From the NCBI GenBank assembly GCA_902536775.1, contig CACAYX010000012.1, positions 1-32,865 on the forward strand: a DNA stretch of 32,865 nucleotides, read 5' to 3'. Below are positions 9,501 through 18,916 of this stretch, in pieces (position 1 is the first letter of the stretch; every line of letters begins with the position of its first letter). Made by a program: the position numbers and the translations under genes. The DNA is from an uncultured Prochlorococcus sp. GTDB lineage: Bacteria > Cyanobacteriota > Cyanobacteriia > PCC-6307 > Cyanobiaceae. The notes under the pieces were generated by a model. That model did no database searches. It was not told the origin of the DNA and was given only the letters and a program-made list of their open reading frames with translations.

Positions 9501-10675
9501 ATAAAAAGATATTTATAAGTACTGGAGAAGTCTCTGGAGATTTGCACGGAAGTTTTTTATCAAAAGCATTATTAGATGAAGCAAAAAAAAAATCTATAGA
9601 TTTAGAAATTTGCGGATTAGGCGGGGAAAGGATGAAGAAAGAAGGTGTAAAAATCCTCCAAGATACTACATCAATTAGTGCAATAGGAATTTGGGAGGCT
9701 TTACCTCTTATTATTCCAACAATAATAATTCAAAAAAGAGTCTACAAATTACTAAAAAAATATCCACCTGATTGCTTAATTTTGATTGACTATATGGGAC
9801 CCAATATAAAAATTGGTACTAAATTAAAAAGATCGAAGACTAAAATTCCAATTTTTTACTATATCGCACCTCAAGAGTGGGCTTGGAGGGTTGGAAATAA
9901 TACTACAACAAATCTAATAAAGTTTTCTGATAAGATTTTTGCAATTTTCAAGAAAGAAGCAGCATTTTATAAAAAGAGGGGTGGAAATGTTTTTTGGGTT
10001 GGACATCCAATGATTGATTTAACAAAAAAACTTCCCCTAAAGAAGGATGCTAGGACTATTTTAAACCTTCGCCAAGATCAAAACATCATACTTTTAATGC
10101 CCGCATCAAGACCTCAAGAACTGCGATATATATTACCTACTTTTATGAGGACGGCTAAAAAATTACAACAAAAATATCCAAGATTGGTTGTCTATATTCC
10201 CTCCTGTCGAAATGCTTTTGATGAAATATTCAAAAAAGCCTTTAGAAAATATCAAGTTAAAGGACTTGTGATTTCACAAAAAGATAGTGCAAAATTAAAG
10301 CCTTATATTTATTCCCTCACTAAAATTGCTCTCTGTAAATCTGGGACAGTTAATATGGAGTTAGCTCTATATGGAATCCCACAGATTGTTGGTTATAGAG
10401 TAAGTAGAGTAACTGCTTTTATTGCAAAAAAAATTCTCAATTTCAAAGTAAAATTTATTTCTCCTGTAAATTTGTTAGTTAATAAATTTATAATCCCTGA
10501 GTTTGTACAAAAGGATTTTGATGAAAAGAAAATTTTTTATAAATCCTGTAGGATTCTTGAGGGTAAATCAGAAAATACAAAAATTAAAAAAGGTTATGCT
10601 TTTTTAAAAAAAGAATTAGGAGAAAAGGGAGTAATGCATAGAGCTGCTAAAGAGATTATTAATTCTATTATTTAA
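9497..10675 (+). CDS. lpxB: Lipid-A-disaccharide synthase
   Basis: LpxB, a GT19 glycosyltransferase, joins UDP-diacylglucosamine and lipid X to form the lipid A disaccharide at the inner face of the membrane. The 392-residue protein shows GEVSGDLHG near the N-terminus, the IAPQEWAWR stretch, FWVGHPMID, PASRPQEL and the donor-binding CKSGTVNMELALYGIP segment. It overlaps lpxA by 4 bases (ATGA), a sign of translational coupling. It is unusually rich in Lys and Ile, as expected for this base composition. Confidence 0.95.
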   Translation: MNKKIFISTGEVSGDLHGSFLSKALLDEAKKKSIDLEICGLGGERMKKEGVKILQDTTSISAIGIWEALPLIIPTIIIQKRVYKLLKKYPPDCLILIDYMGPNIKIGTKLKRSKTKIPIFYYIAPQEWAWRVGNNTTTNLIKFSDKIFAIFKKEAAFYKKRGGNVFWVGHPMIDLTKKLPLKKDARTILNLRQDQNIILLMPASRPQELRYILPTFMRTAKKLQQKYPRLVVYIPSCRNAFDEIFKKAFRKYQVKGLVISQKDSAKLKPYIYSLTKIALCKSGTVNMELALYGIPQIVGYRVSRVTAFIAKKILNFKVKFISPVNLLVNKFIIPEFVQKDFDEKKIFYKSCRILEGKSENTKIKKGYAFLKKELGEKGVMHRAAKEIINSII

Positions 10676-10691
10676 AGTTTATAATAGAAAA

Positions 10692-11294
10692 ATGAAATAT
10701 TTATTTTCTCTTATAATTGCTCTTTCAATATTTATTAACCCTTTAAACACTTTCGCAGAGGAATTGATTCTTGGAGGAGGTTGTTTTTGGTGTTTGGAAC
10801 ATGATTTAGAGTCATTAAATGGGATAAATTTTGTACAAAGTGGATATTCAGGCGGAGATTTACAAAATCCTACATACGAAAATCATGAAGGACATCAGGA
10901 GGTAGTGTTGGTGAACTATGATTCCAAATTGGTAACTTTACCCGAGATACTTAGGCTCTATTTTAGAAACATTGATCCTCTGGACGGCGAGGGTCAATTT
11001 TGTGATCGTGGAGATTCTTATAGGCCAGTAATTTTTTTCAATGATGCAACTGAGGAAAGTGATGCAAAAAATGCAATTGTTTCGGCTTCTAGTGAATTGC
11101 GTGTGCCATTAGAAAAAATATCTGTAGAACTAAAATCAAAAGGTCAATTTTGGGTGGCTGAAGAATATCATCAGGATTTTGCTGAGAGAAATGAATTAAA
11201 ATATAAGTTCTATAGATTCTCATGTGGGAGAGATCAGAAGTTGGATAAATTATGGGGCGATAACTCTAGATCAACAAATCTTTGGAATGAATGA
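10692..11294 (+). CDS. msrA: Exported peptide-methionine (S)-S-oxide reductase MsrA
   Basis: MsrA repairs oxidised methionine. The 200-residue protein starts with a clear signal peptide (hydrophobic core about 4-16, likely cleavage after TFA at 22), so it probably acts in the periplasm or thylakoid lumen. The catalytic motif is GCFWC with C31 as nucleophile and C34 beside it; other cysteines are C104 and C178, possible resolving residues. The substrate-binding EEYHQDF segment (157-163) is present. It follows lpxB by 16 bases and may be cotranscribed with the envelope genes. It converges on pepA. Confidence 0.9.
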   Translation: MKYLFSLIIALSIFINPLNTFAEELILGGGCFWCLEHDLESLNGINFVQSGYSGGDLQNPTYENHEGHQEVVLVNYDSKLVTLPEILRLYFRNIDPLDGEGQFCDRGDSYRPVIFFNDATEESDAKNAIVSASSELRVPLEKISVELKSKGQFWVAEEYHQDFAERNELKYKFYRFSCGRDQKLDKLWGDNSRSTNLWNE

Positions 11295-11305
11295 TTTAAA
11301 TATAG

Positions 11306-12778
11306 TTATTTATTTTTAATCCACTGAACAAGAGTTTTAACTCCAAAACCTGTTGCGCCTGATGGGTTAATTCCTTTATTCTTATCAGTCCAACAAGTCC
11401 CAGCAATATCAATATGAGCCCATTTAATCTCTTTATCAAAGAATTCTTCTAAAAACAAAGCAGCAGTTATTGACCCACCCGCTCTAGGACCGGTATTTTT
11501 CATGTCAGCTATATGAGACTTTAAACCTTCTTTATAAGATTTTTGTAAAGGCATTTGCCATAATTCTTCTCCACACTCGGCTGACGCAGCTTTTAGGTCA
11601 TTTGCTAGATCATTATTATTGCTCCAGAATCCAGCTACATCATTCCCTAATGCAACAACAATAGCTCCTGTTAAAGTTGCGAGGTCTATTATTGAATCCG
11701 GCTTTAAATTTGATGCGTAAGTTAAAGCATCAGCTAATGTGAGTCTACCCTCTGCATCAGTGTTATTTATTTCAATTGTCTTACCATTAGATGCTTTAAC
11801 TACATCCCCAGGATGTACTGCAGATCCATTTATCATGTTTTCGCAAGATGCCACAATAAAATGAATTTCTAATCCCTTTGGTTTTATTGCTCCAAGTGCT
11901 TTTGCTGCTCCTAAAACTGCAGCGCTTCCGCCCATATCATATTTCATCATTTCAATTTGAGATGCTCCTACTTTTAGGTTGTATCCTCCAGAGTCAAAGG
12001 TTAAACCCTTCCCAACAAGCGCAATCTTTTCTTTTATAGGCCCCTCTGACTTTAAAGTAAGATGTATAAATTTAGGATCTAGATCAGAACCTTGCGCAAC
12101 AGCTAAATATGCACCCATTCCTAATTCTTCACAATCTTTTGCCTCTAAAATTTTCACTTCCAAACCATGATCTTTAGCTATTTGAGAAGCTTGTATAGAC
12201 ATTTCCTGAGGTGTAAGACTATTTGGAGGGGCAGCTACAAGTCTTCTAGCTAGTTCTACACCTTCACATATTTGTGCTGTCTCTTCAAAGCTAATATTCT
12301 CAGATTTTTTTAAATCCAAAAACTCTATTTCTTTAAGAACTTTCTTTTCATTTTTTTTCTTATTGAATCTATTGTCCTTATAGGCAGATAATCTTGCTGA
12401 CTCTGCTAATTGATGTATTTCTAGTTGTGAATTTATTAATTCCCAAGGTAGCAATATGCTGATTTTTTCATTTTTATCAACATTTTTTCTAATTAGATTT
12501 CCTATAGAGTTTTCTATATCACTTTTGTTTAGGTCTTTTGATTTGCCAAGACCAAATACGATTAAAGTTTCTAATTTTTGATCTAAAAATTCAAAGCTTA
12601 AAGTTTTTCCTTTTTCTCCTTTAAATTTTTTTTGAGTAACTTTTTTTAGTAATAATTTTGGGTCAATAACAAACTTTATTTTTTCAAATTGGCTTTCAAT
12701 TTCTTCATCTAAAACTCCAAAAATTAAAGAAGCACCTTGCCAGTTATCTAGATTTTTTTGGAATTTGGAAAATTGCAT
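11306..12778 (-). CDS. pepA: Leucyl aminopeptidase (M17 family)
   Basis: A cytosolic two-metal aminopeptidase of 490 residues. The catalytic domain shows [14 protein letters not shown] (256-269), giving metal ligands K257 and D262 and catalytic K269, and the family signature NTDAEGRL (339-346). The N-terminal macro-like domain (about 1-165) is more divergent and Lys-rich. It lies 24 bases downstream of the GIY-YIG-like gene on the same strand, probably one transcript. It converges on msrA with 11 bases between the two stop codons. Confidence 0.95.
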   Translation of the reverse strand: MQFSKFQKNLDNWQGASLIFGVLDEEIESQFEKIKFVIDPKLLLKKVTQKKFKGEKGKTLSFEFLDQKLETLIVFGLGKSKDLNKSDIENSIGNLIRKNVDKNEKISILLPWELINSQLEIHQLAESARLSAYKDNRFNKKKNEKKVLKEIEFLDLKKSENISFEETAQICEGVELARRLVAAPPNSLTPQEMSIQASQIAKDHGLEVKILEAKDCEELGMGAYLAVAQGSDLDPKFIHLTLKSEGPIKEKIALVGKGLTFDSGGYNLKVGASQIEMMKYDMGGSAAVLGAAKALGAIKPKGLEIHFIVASCENMINGSAVHPGDVVKASNGKTIEINNTDAEGRLTLADALTYASNLKPDSIIDLATLTGAIVVALGNDVAGFWSNNNDLANDLKAASAECGEELWQMPLQKSYKEGLKSHIADMKNTGPRAGGSITAALFLEEFFDKEIKWAHIDIAGTCWTDKNKGINPSGATGFGVKTLVQWIKNK

Positions 12779-12802
12779 TTGTCAAATGGATTTAATTAAC
12801 TT

Positions 12803-13414
12803 TTAGTTGTTTGTGAAAGTAGTTGCCCACCTATCTCGAGTTTCTTTATTAAAAGGTGGTAACCATAAATATATCAGTTGCTGTTCTAATTTACGTCTTA
12901 ATTTTACTTCTTTGGGTACATCTAAGAAGAAACGGATATCTTGGTGACTTGAGAGTTTGTTATAAGCTAGGGCTTCTTTATAGTTCATGAGGTAATTTTT
13001 ACAGTCATGTTCTCCCTTCCATCTTTTATTTGCTGAATTTGTTTCTCCTATATAAAGAATTATTTTAGAATTCTCCATCGAGTCAATTACAAAATACATT
13101 GCTGGACCATTATGTATATATTGATTGGTTCTCCAAAAGTTTAATGATAATGGCTGCAAGGAAAACGGATCAATTCTTCTTTCATTGGAAATTATATTTA
13201 TAGGAAGACTTGTTTGGTTCGAAGTTTTATTGTGAGTATCTTTTGAAATTTTGCATTGGTGATTGTATATTCTATTTCTCCATTCAGTAAGGATTTCGCC
13301 TTTGATTTTTAGATTATTTGAGTGTTGGAAATTTATTGATGTATTTACATTTGAACCAAATAATTCAAATTGTCTATTTTGGTTTGAAATATTATTTACG
13401 TTAAATTTTTCCAA
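12803..13414 (-). CDS. GIY-YIG nuclease-like protein
   Basis: A 203-residue protein with a poorly conserved, Asn-rich first half and a C-terminal half that fits the GIY-YIG nuclease fold: strands MYFVI (106-110) and LYIGET (120-125) stand for GIY and YIG, followed by Arg131 in KRWKGEHDC, Glu177 in LEQQLI and Asn189 in PPFN, the positions expected for catalytic Arg, Glu and terminal Asn. Free-standing proteins like this are present in many cyanobacteria without known function. It is upstream of pepA on the same strand. Whether it cuts DNA is not known; the spacing of motifs makes the family assignment likely, not certain. Confidence 0.7.
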   Translation of the reverse strand: MEKFNVNNISNQNRQFELFGSNVNTSINFQHSNNLKIKGEILTEWRNRIYNHQCKISKDTHNKTSNQTSLPINIISNERRIDPFSLQPLSLNFWRTNQYIHNGPAMYFVIDSMENSKIILYIGETNSANKRWKGEHDCKNYLMNYKEALAYNKLSSHQDIRFFLDVPKEVKLRRKLEQQLIYLWLPPFNKETRDRWATTFTNN

Positions 13415-13743
13415 TATTTATAAAACATGTTTACTAAATTTAATTCTGAAAAAATATAAATCAAAGAATTATTTATAAACTAAAATTTATTAATCTTCTA
13501 ATCAATTTAAAAGATTCTTGTTATGTTGTATTTGTGCCTTAATCTGCGAAGTAAAAAAATTGCAATGGGATTCTTTGATCAGAAAAAAACGCAAGGGCAA
13601 AAATATTTTTATATTTTCAGTTTTTTAATAGCTCATGAAAAACTTTTCATATGCTAATTAGTTTTCTAGCCTTATATTTTTATTTCTTAAACCTCCAAAT
13701 ATCAATTTGAAAGTTAATTTATAATTTAAAAAAAAGTTTATAA
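13415..13743. other. 329-bp gene-poor spacer between divergent genes
   Basis: AT-rich spacer carrying the promoters of the GIY-YIG-like gene (leftward) and the TPR gene (rightward). A TATAAT box at 13720-13725 lies 18 bases before the TPR start, without a recognisable -35. A 30-codon open frame (13565-13657, beginning MGFFDQKK) and an imperfect dyad ATGAAAA/TTTTCAT near 13635-13650 are the only other structures seen. No RNA gene is recognised. Confidence 0.5.
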
Positions 13744-14763
13744 ATGAAAAGATTAATTATCCCACTTGTATCTTGTATTGCCTTTCCTACAGCAATTCAG
13801 GCGAATATTGATCCCAAAGTTGCTGAAATATGTATGAAAGCTGCTGACTTTGAGGGATGTGTAAAGAGTATGTCTACATCAAAGAAGCAAGATTCATTGA
13901 ATATATCTGAATTTGATAATGCTTTAGCTTTTTTTAAAGAGGGATCTTCTTTACGAGCATTAAAATCTATCAACTCTTATCTAAAGAAAAACCCAAACTC
14001 CAAAGAGGGCTACATATTAAGCGCAATGATAAATGCTTATAATTTAGGCAACTTTGACGAAGCTATTAGTGATATTGATAATGCTATAGATATTGATAAT
14101 GATTATGCTTACGCTCATGCTCTTAAAGCCGAAATTTTTTATTTTGACTTAGGAGGTAGCCTTTCAAAAACTCTTAAATATTTAGAAAAAGGGCTGAATA
14201 TTTCTCCTGAAGACCCATATGTAAACTCTATAGCAGCTGATATCCAATACGATAATGGCTTCGTTGTCTTAGGTGGGGACACCTTTGATTTAAGTAAAAA
14301 GCCAAAAGATAAAAAGGCTTTATCTATAGAATCTTTTGAGAATGCAAAGAAAAGTTATGAAAAAACATTGGCAAATATTAATCTTGATACCTACAAGAAT
14401 CTATTAGCCAAAAGTTCTTACGATCTTGATCCGACATATTTAACAAATGCATTTTTGGGGGACACTAAATTCGAGCTTTATTTTTTATACAAAGATAAAA
14501 GAGAAAGAGCAACTGCAAAAAAATATTTAGAAGAAGCAGTAGAGCATTACACACAAGCTATTGCAATCGCTCCATCCCAAGAAGAAGTTGAAAAAATTGA
14601 ATTGGATAGAGATATAGATTTGTATTCACTAGATGAAGTCTACTTATTCAGAGGAAATGCATACTTGTGGATGAACAATAAGTTTAAGAAAGCATGCAGC
14701 GATTGGAAGGTTTCTAAGAAAATGGGTAATGAAGATGCAAGAGATAATGTAAGAGATTGTTAG
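13744..14763 (+). CDS. Secreted TPR-repeat protein
   Basis: A 339-residue protein with a Sec signal peptide (MKRLIIPLVSCIAFPTAIQA, cleavage near residue 20) and several tetratricopeptide repeats: about 59-92, 93-126, 127-160 and a C-terminal pair about 260-330. The C-terminal end, with ACSDWKVSKKMGNEDARDNV, is the form typical of TPR proteins in marine picocyanobacteria. TPR domains bind other proteins; the partner cannot be read from sequence. It is monocistronic as far as visible, with 208 bases before the next gene. Confidence 0.8.
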   Translation: MKRLIIPLVSCIAFPTAIQANIDPKVAEICMKAADFEGCVKSMSTSKKQDSLNISEFDNALAFFKEGSSLRALKSINSYLKKNPNSKEGYILSAMINAYNLGNFDEAISDIDNAIDIDNDYAYAHALKAEIFYFDLGGSLSKTLKYLEKGLNISPEDPYVNSIAADIQYDNGFVVLGGDTFDLSKKPKDKKALSIESFENAKKSYEKTLANINLDTYKNLLAKSSYDLDPTYLTNAFLGDTKFELYFLYKDKRERATAKKYLEEAVEHYTQAIAIAPSQEEVEKIELDRDIDLYSLDEVYLFRGNAYLWMNNKFKKACSDWKVSKKMGNEDARDNVRDC

Positions 14764-14845
14764 TTTTTATATTGTTAATGCAGTCGTGAAAACCCAAATA
14801 AATATTTTTTTATTGTAAGGTAAAATATATTAAAACTTAATTCTC

Positions 14846-14925
14846 AAGTTTGAACTTCCTTTGAACTTTAAAGTGAAATGACAGAAATCATCAGGCATCA
14901 ATATTTAAAAGTTCAAACTTTGAAC
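14846..14925. repeat. Cluster of four TTTGAAC sites (direct pair plus perfect dyad)
   Basis: Two direct copies of TTTGAACT (14849-14856 and 14860-14867) are separated by 3 bases, an 8-3-8 pattern with 11-base periodicity. About 50 bases on, GTTCAAACTTTGAAC (14911-14925) is a perfect 7-1-7 dyad. In addition, AAGTTTGAACTT (14846-14857) has an exact inverted copy at 14909-14920. This layout suggests an operator for a dimeric or tandem-binding regulator upstream of the DUF1825-tyrS-pyrF genes. The regulator is unknown. The 8-3-8 spacing recalls cyanobacterial Pho boxes, but the repeat sequence differs from that consensus. Confidence 0.55.
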
Positions 14926-14956
14926 CTTATGAAATCAACTAGAAGCATTGTAAATA

Positions 14957-14962
14957 AAGGAG
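14957..14962 (+). promoter_or_regulatory. Strong Shine-Dalgarno site for the DUF1825 gene
   Basis: AAGGAG lies 9 bases before the ATG at 14972. Most genes in this window lack such a site, so it fixes the start and suggests efficient translation of the small protein. Confidence 0.7.
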
Positions 14963-14971
14963 TTTACTAGT

Positions 14972-15295
14972 ATGGGGTTCTTTGAGTCAGACATCGTTCA
15001 AGAAGAAGCTAAAAAGCTTTTTACAGATTACCAAGAACTTATGAAACTTGGCTCTGATTATGGAAAATTTGACAGAGAAGGGAAAAAAATGTTTATAAAA
15101 AAAATGGAATCTCTTATGGATCGTTATAAGGTTTTTATGAAGAGATTTGAATTGTCTGAAGATTTTCAAGCAAAAATGACAGTAGAACAATTAAAGACTC
15201 AGTTAAGTCAATTTGGGATTACTCCTGATCAAATGTTCGATCAAATGAATAAAACCTTAATAAGAATGAAGGATGAACTTGATAAAACTTCTTAA
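14972..15295 (+). CDS. DUF1825 family protein
   Basis: A 107-residue, soluble, highly charged and mostly helical protein that I recognise as the cyanobacterial DUF1825 family from MGFFES at the start, the KFDREGKKMFI segment and the RFELSEDF motif. No function is established for the family. It is preceded by a strong Shine-Dalgarno site and the TTTGAAC repeat cluster, and tyrS follows after 19 bases, so it probably heads a DUF1825-tyrS-pyrF transcript. The family call is from memory of conserved sequence. Confidence 0.8.
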   Translation: MGFFESDIVQEEAKKLFTDYQELMKLGSDYGKFDREGKKMFIKKMESLMDRYKVFMKRFELSEDFQAKMTVEQLKTQLSQFGITPDQMFDQMNKTLIRMKDELDKTS

Positions 15296-15314
15296 AGTTA
15301 AGGGTTAAAGCTTC

Positions 15315-16553
15315 ATGACAGATAATTTAAAATTGCCATCATGGCTGTCAAGAGGAATAGAAGAATATTTTCCAATTAAGGGAACAGATCAAACCTTTTC
15401 GGAGATAATTGATCATGCGAAAAGAAATAAAAAAAAATTAAGGGTTAAACTCGGCATCGATCCAACTGGAACCGATATTCATCTTGGGCACAGCATATTG
15501 TTTAAAAAACTTAGGGCATTCCAAGATAATGGACATATTGCAGTTTTAATTATTGGAGATTTTACTGCTCAAATTGGAGATCCAACCGGAAAAAATAAAA
15601 CAAGAGTTCAGTTATCGGAAAAACAAGTTAAGGATAATGCAAAAACATACTTAACCCAACTAGGGATGGGAAAGCCAGCCAATGAATCTATTTTAGATTT
15701 TGATGCAAAAGATAGAATAGAAATTAGATATAACAGTGAATGGTTAAAAGGATTAAATCTTAATTCCATAATTGACTTAATGGGGAGTGCAACAGTTAGT
15801 CAAATGCTAGCTAAGGAAGAATTTAATAAAAGGTACACTGCGCAAGTTCCAATTTCTTTGCATGAATTCTTATATCCACTATTACAAGGTTACGATTCGG
15901 TAGTTGTTCAATCAGATATTGAGCTTGGAGGCACAGATCAGAAATTTAATATTGCAATAGGAAGAGACCTTCAAAGGCATTTTAAACAAGACCCTCAATT
16001 TGGTGTCTTGCTGCCAATTTTGACAGGTTTAGATGGAGTTAAGAAGATGAGTAAATCTGAATTTAACACCGTCGGTTTAACTGAAGATCCTCTTTCAATG
16101 TATTCAAAATTAGAAAAAGTACCCGATAATATAACATCCACCTATTTCGAATTACTTACTGAATTAGATTTAAGTTTTCTGGAAAACTCAAATCCTCGTG
16201 AATTACAGAGAAGAATGGCTTTAGAAGTTACTACTTTATTCCATGGGGCCGAAGAAGCATTAAAGGCGCAATCAAACTGCGAAAAACTATTCCTTGGACA
16301 AAAAGAAAAAGTTGGAGAAATTCCAGAGATTTCTTTAAAAGAAGTAGTTTTTCCAGTAAAGTTTTTCTACTTATTAAGTGCTCTAAAACTTTTCAAATCT
16401 AGCAGCGAATCCAAAAGATCTATTAAAGGTGGGGGTGTAAAAATTGATAGTCAAAAATTAATAAATCCTGATTTAGTTTTTAACTCAAAAAATGATTTGG
16501 AAGGAAAAATTTTGCAAATTGGGAAAAAAATAATTAAGAGGTTTGAAAACTGA
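15315..16553 (+). CDS. tyrS: Tyrosyl-tRNA synthetase
   Basis: Charges tRNA-Tyr. The 412-residue class I synthetase shows the HIGH-box variant HLGHS (56-60), the tyrosine-binding segment around [16 protein letters not shown] (191-206), and KMSKS (244-248). The C-terminal 80 or so residues form an S4-like RNA-binding domain with [11 protein letters not shown]. The compact N-terminus and KMSKS form fit the second bacterial TyrRS type (TyrZ-like). It is followed after 6 bases by pyrF. Confidence 0.95.
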   Translation: MTDNLKLPSWLSRGIEEYFPIKGTDQTFSEIIDHAKRNKKKLRVKLGIDPTGTDIHLGHSILFKKLRAFQDNGHIAVLIIGDFTAQIGDPTGKNKTRVQLSEKQVKDNAKTYLTQLGMGKPANESILDFDAKDRIEIRYNSEWLKGLNLNSIIDLMGSATVSQMLAKEEFNKRYTAQVPISLHEFLYPLLQGYDSVVVQSDIELGGTDQKFNIAIGRDLQRHFKQDPQFGVLLPILTGLDGVKKMSKSEFNTVGLTEDPLSMYSKLEKVPDNITSTYFELLTELDLSFLENSNPRELQRRMALEVTTLFHGAEEALKAQSNCEKLFLGQKEKVGEIPEISLKEVVFPVKFFYLLSALKLFKSSSESKRSIKGGGVKIDSQKLINPDLVFNSKNDLEGKILQIGKKIIKRFEN

Positions 16554-16559
16554 AAATTG

Positions 16560-17288
16560 ATGAATAACAGATTTAATTCAGAAGATAAAATAATATTGGC
16601 AATTGATGGATTAGACTTAAGTCAAGCAAAATTACTTTTGGAAAAATGTCCTAATATTAAGTGGGTTAAAGTTGGTTTAGAGCTTTTTGTTAGGGAAGGT
16701 CCAAGTGTTATTGAAATATTAAAAGGTTTAAATAAAAAAATTTTTTTAGACTTAAAATTTCATGATATTCCAAATACCATGCTTGCAGCATGCTCTCAAG
16801 TTTCAAAATTAGGAGTTGATATAATTTCTATTCATGCTTCAGCAGGTTTAAAAGCTCTTAAGGATTCGAAAAAAGCATCTTTAGAAGGAGCTACCTCAGT
16901 CAGTGTAAAACCTCCGTTGGTTGTAGGGATAACTGTTTTAACAAGCTTTTCTCTTAAAGATTTTCAAACTGATCTTGATAGAAATAATTCAATTGAAGAA
17001 AATGTATTGAGACTTGCAAAGTTGTCTTTTGATGCCGGATTAGATGGATGTGTTTGTTCCCCTTGGGAGGTAAAAATGTTGAGATCTATTTATAAGGATA
17101 ATTTTGAACTTATTACACCAGGTATCAGATTAAATATTGACAATAAAGATGATCAAAATAGAATTATGACTCCCTATGAAGCTATAGATAATGGCGCTTC
17201 TAAGTTGGTCATTGGCAGATCAATTTCAAAAGCTATAAATCCTAATAAAACTCTACTAGAAATATTTAAATCTATTGACTCTGATTAA
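16560..17288 (+). CDS. pyrF: Orotidine-5'-phosphate decarboxylase
   Basis: PyrF makes UMP from OMP, the last step of pyrimidine synthesis. The 242-residue TIM-barrel protein has the catalytic DxKxxD array as D64, K66 and D69 in [11 protein letters not shown] use the ATG at 16560; a TTG directly before it is in frame but is less likely. The C-terminal phosphate-binding part reads LVIGRSI. It overlaps the end of the convergent plsY by 17 bases. Confidence 0.95.
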   Translation: MNNRFNSEDKIILAIDGLDLSQAKLLLEKCPNIKWVKVGLELFVREGPSVIEILKGLNKKIFLDLKFHDIPNTMLAACSQVSKLGVDIISIHASAGLKALKDSKKASLEGATSVSVKPPLVVGITVLTSFSLKDFQTDLDRNNSIEENVLRLAKLSFDAGLDGCVCSPWEVKMLRSIYKDNFELITPGIRLNIDNKDDQNRIMTPYEAIDNGASKLVIGRSISKAINPNKTLLEIFKSIDSD

Positions 17289-17865
17289 TTTTGGATTCTT
17301 CTCCCTTAAGCAATCTTGTTATGTTTGTTCTATGTTTCCAGATTACTAATAATGCAACAATTAAACTTATAAAAAAGTATGAGTGCATAAATTCACCCAG
17401 GTAAAAAAACATAAAAATAGGAAGTAAGATTGCAGCTGAAATACTTGATAAAGAAACAAATTTAGTTTTTGTTAGGACTATTAAAAAAATGCCAAGAGAT
17501 GCGAGTCCAACTTTCCAAGAAAGAGCTAAAAACATACCTAATCCAGTTGCAACAGCTTTCCCTCCTTTACCTCTAAGCCATATTGGCCAAATATGTCCTG
17601 AGATAGCGGATATCCCTGCTATAACTTCTATTAATCCTTGATCTGTGTAATATTGAGCAATTTTTACTGCAATAAGGCCTTTCCCAACGTCAATGATAAA
17701 TACAAAAAGTGCTGGCCATTTCCCAACATTTCTTAAGACATTTGTGGCACCTGTAGATCCAGAACCTATAGTTCTTAGATCTATATTTTTGAGATATTTT
17801 CCAATTAAAAAACCTGTCGGAAGTGATCCTAAAAGATAACTTACAAAAATTATTATGATATTCAT
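17272..17865 (-). CDS. plsY: Glycerol-3-phosphate acyltransferase PlsY
   Basis: PlsY is the membrane enzyme that moves an acyl group from acyl phosphate to glycerol-3-phosphate, starting phospholipid synthesis. The 197-residue protein has about five to seven hydrophobic segments and the family signatures [10 protein letters not shown] near the N-terminus, [14 protein letters not shown] (first catalytic loop) and [18 protein letters not shown] (phosphate-binding loop). It is the last gene of the minus-strand operon, 5 bases after the DUF3086 gene. Its neighbours include a lipid-transport permease, which suits a membrane-lipid operon. Confidence 0.95.
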   Translation of the reverse strand: MNIIIIFVSYLLGSLPTGFLIGKYLKNIDLRTIGSGSTGATNVLRNVGKWPALFVFIIDVGKGLIAVKIAQYYTDQGLIEVIAGISAISGHIWPIWLRGKGGKAVATGLGMFLALSWKVGLASLGIFLIVLTKTKFVSLSSISAAILLPIFMFFYLGEFMHSYFFISLIVALLVIWKHRTNITRLLKGEESKINQSQ

Positions 17866-17870
17866 AAACC

Positions 17871-18881
17871 TTAGTTTAGTTCAAGATCATCGTAAATTTC
17901 ATTATCTGAACCAGCAAATGCAACCCATAATGGGAATTGAAGTATTGGAATTTCAACAGAAGTTTCTGCAGCATCAATGATAATAAATGGCAATTCTTCG
18001 TTGGCTTCTAATCTATCAGCTCTCTCGATGACACCTTCCGGCCTTTCAAACAGAACAATCCCACTATTAGGTCCAAAGTCATCCCTTGTTAGACCAAGTG
18101 AATCTTGAAGAATTCTTCTCCATTCACCTAATCGTTCAGGCTGCGAAGCTAAAATAAGAGTCTGAAATTGATCTCCATATAATTCACCAAGAATAGATAT
18201 TAAGCCAGCTGATAACAAGGCATTTTTTTGTCGAGAACCTCTACTTTCAAGAGAACCTCTCCCACCCAAGTTAAAGAACCAATCATCCATAATTTCTATA
18301 TCTGAGGAATCAAGACTCCGTCTTAATTTCCAAGGTTCTGCATAAAAGTCGGGTTGTTCTGTGAAACTTGAAAAGCAACTTTTTATAATCTTTTCATCTG
18401 GCTTAAATGTCTCGGAAAGAGCAGGAACATTAACTACATTATTTGTGCTATTATTTTGCTTTTTCTCATCAAGGGGAGAAGGCTTTACTATTATTGGTTG
18501 AGAAACTAATTCAAGTCTCTCTACGTTTTGTGAAAGATTCTGCAAAGCTCCAGTTAAGTACTCTTGAAAGCCTTTAACTCTTTTAGCAATATTATCTGAC
18601 TGTCCTGTAAAATTTGACTCAATATCTCTTTCTATTTCATTTTTTTTTGTTTCTAACTCTTTTATTTCTTTAACTAAAGAGTCTTTTTTTGAAACGAGAT
18701 CTTTAAAAATTTCATTAGAAATTTCATCAAAAGATTTAGTTGATTTATCGTTTTTTTGTGTAATTTTTTTATTTTGCGTTGTATTTTTCTTGCTTATTTG
18801 TTTGGTTTTATCATCTGAAATTGACTTATCTAATATCAATTCCTTTTCAGGATTATTGTCGGAAATTTCTGTATTGGTCAT
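17871..18881 (-). CDS. DUF3086 family protein
   Basis: A 336-residue protein of the cyanobacterial DUF3086 type. The first 60 residues are Lys- and Asn-rich and probably disordered; residues about 60-125 form a coiled coil ([18 protein letters not shown] and onward); the conserved globular half (about 165-336) contains [20 protein letters not shown] and ends with a hydrophobic strand FPLWVAFAG. No catalytic motif is evident. It lies between DUF3119 and plsY in an operon with an MlaE permease, so a link to membrane lipid handling is possible. Function is unknown. Confidence 0.75.
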   Translation of the reverse strand: MTNTEISDNNPEKELILDKSISDDKTKQISKKNTTQNKKITQKNDKSTKSFDEISNEIFKDLVSKKDSLVKEIKELETKKNEIERDIESNFTGQSDNIAKRVKGFQEYLTGALQNLSQNVERLELVSQPIIVKPSPLDEKKQNNSTNNVVNVPALSETFKPDEKIIKSCFSSFTEQPDFYAEPWKLRRSLDSSDIEIMDDWFFNLGGRGSLESRGSRQKNALLSAGLISILGELYGDQFQTLILASQPERLGEWRRILQDSLGLTRDDFGPNSGIVLFERPEGVIERADRLEANEELPFIIIDAAETSVEIPILQFPLWVAFAGSDNEIYDDLELN

Positions 18882-18916
18882 TTAAATAATTTTGATGATT
18901 AGGCAAAGTCTGAATT

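Noticed and set aside
13635-13655. ATGAAAA/TTTTCAT dyad as a terminator
   Set aside because: The loop would be only two bases, the stem is all A/T-rich and no T run follows directly.
14849-14867. Calling the TTTGAACT pair a Pho box or LexA box
   Set aside because: Spacing agrees with both types but the repeat sequence does not match the cyanobacterial consensus of either, so the regulator is left open.
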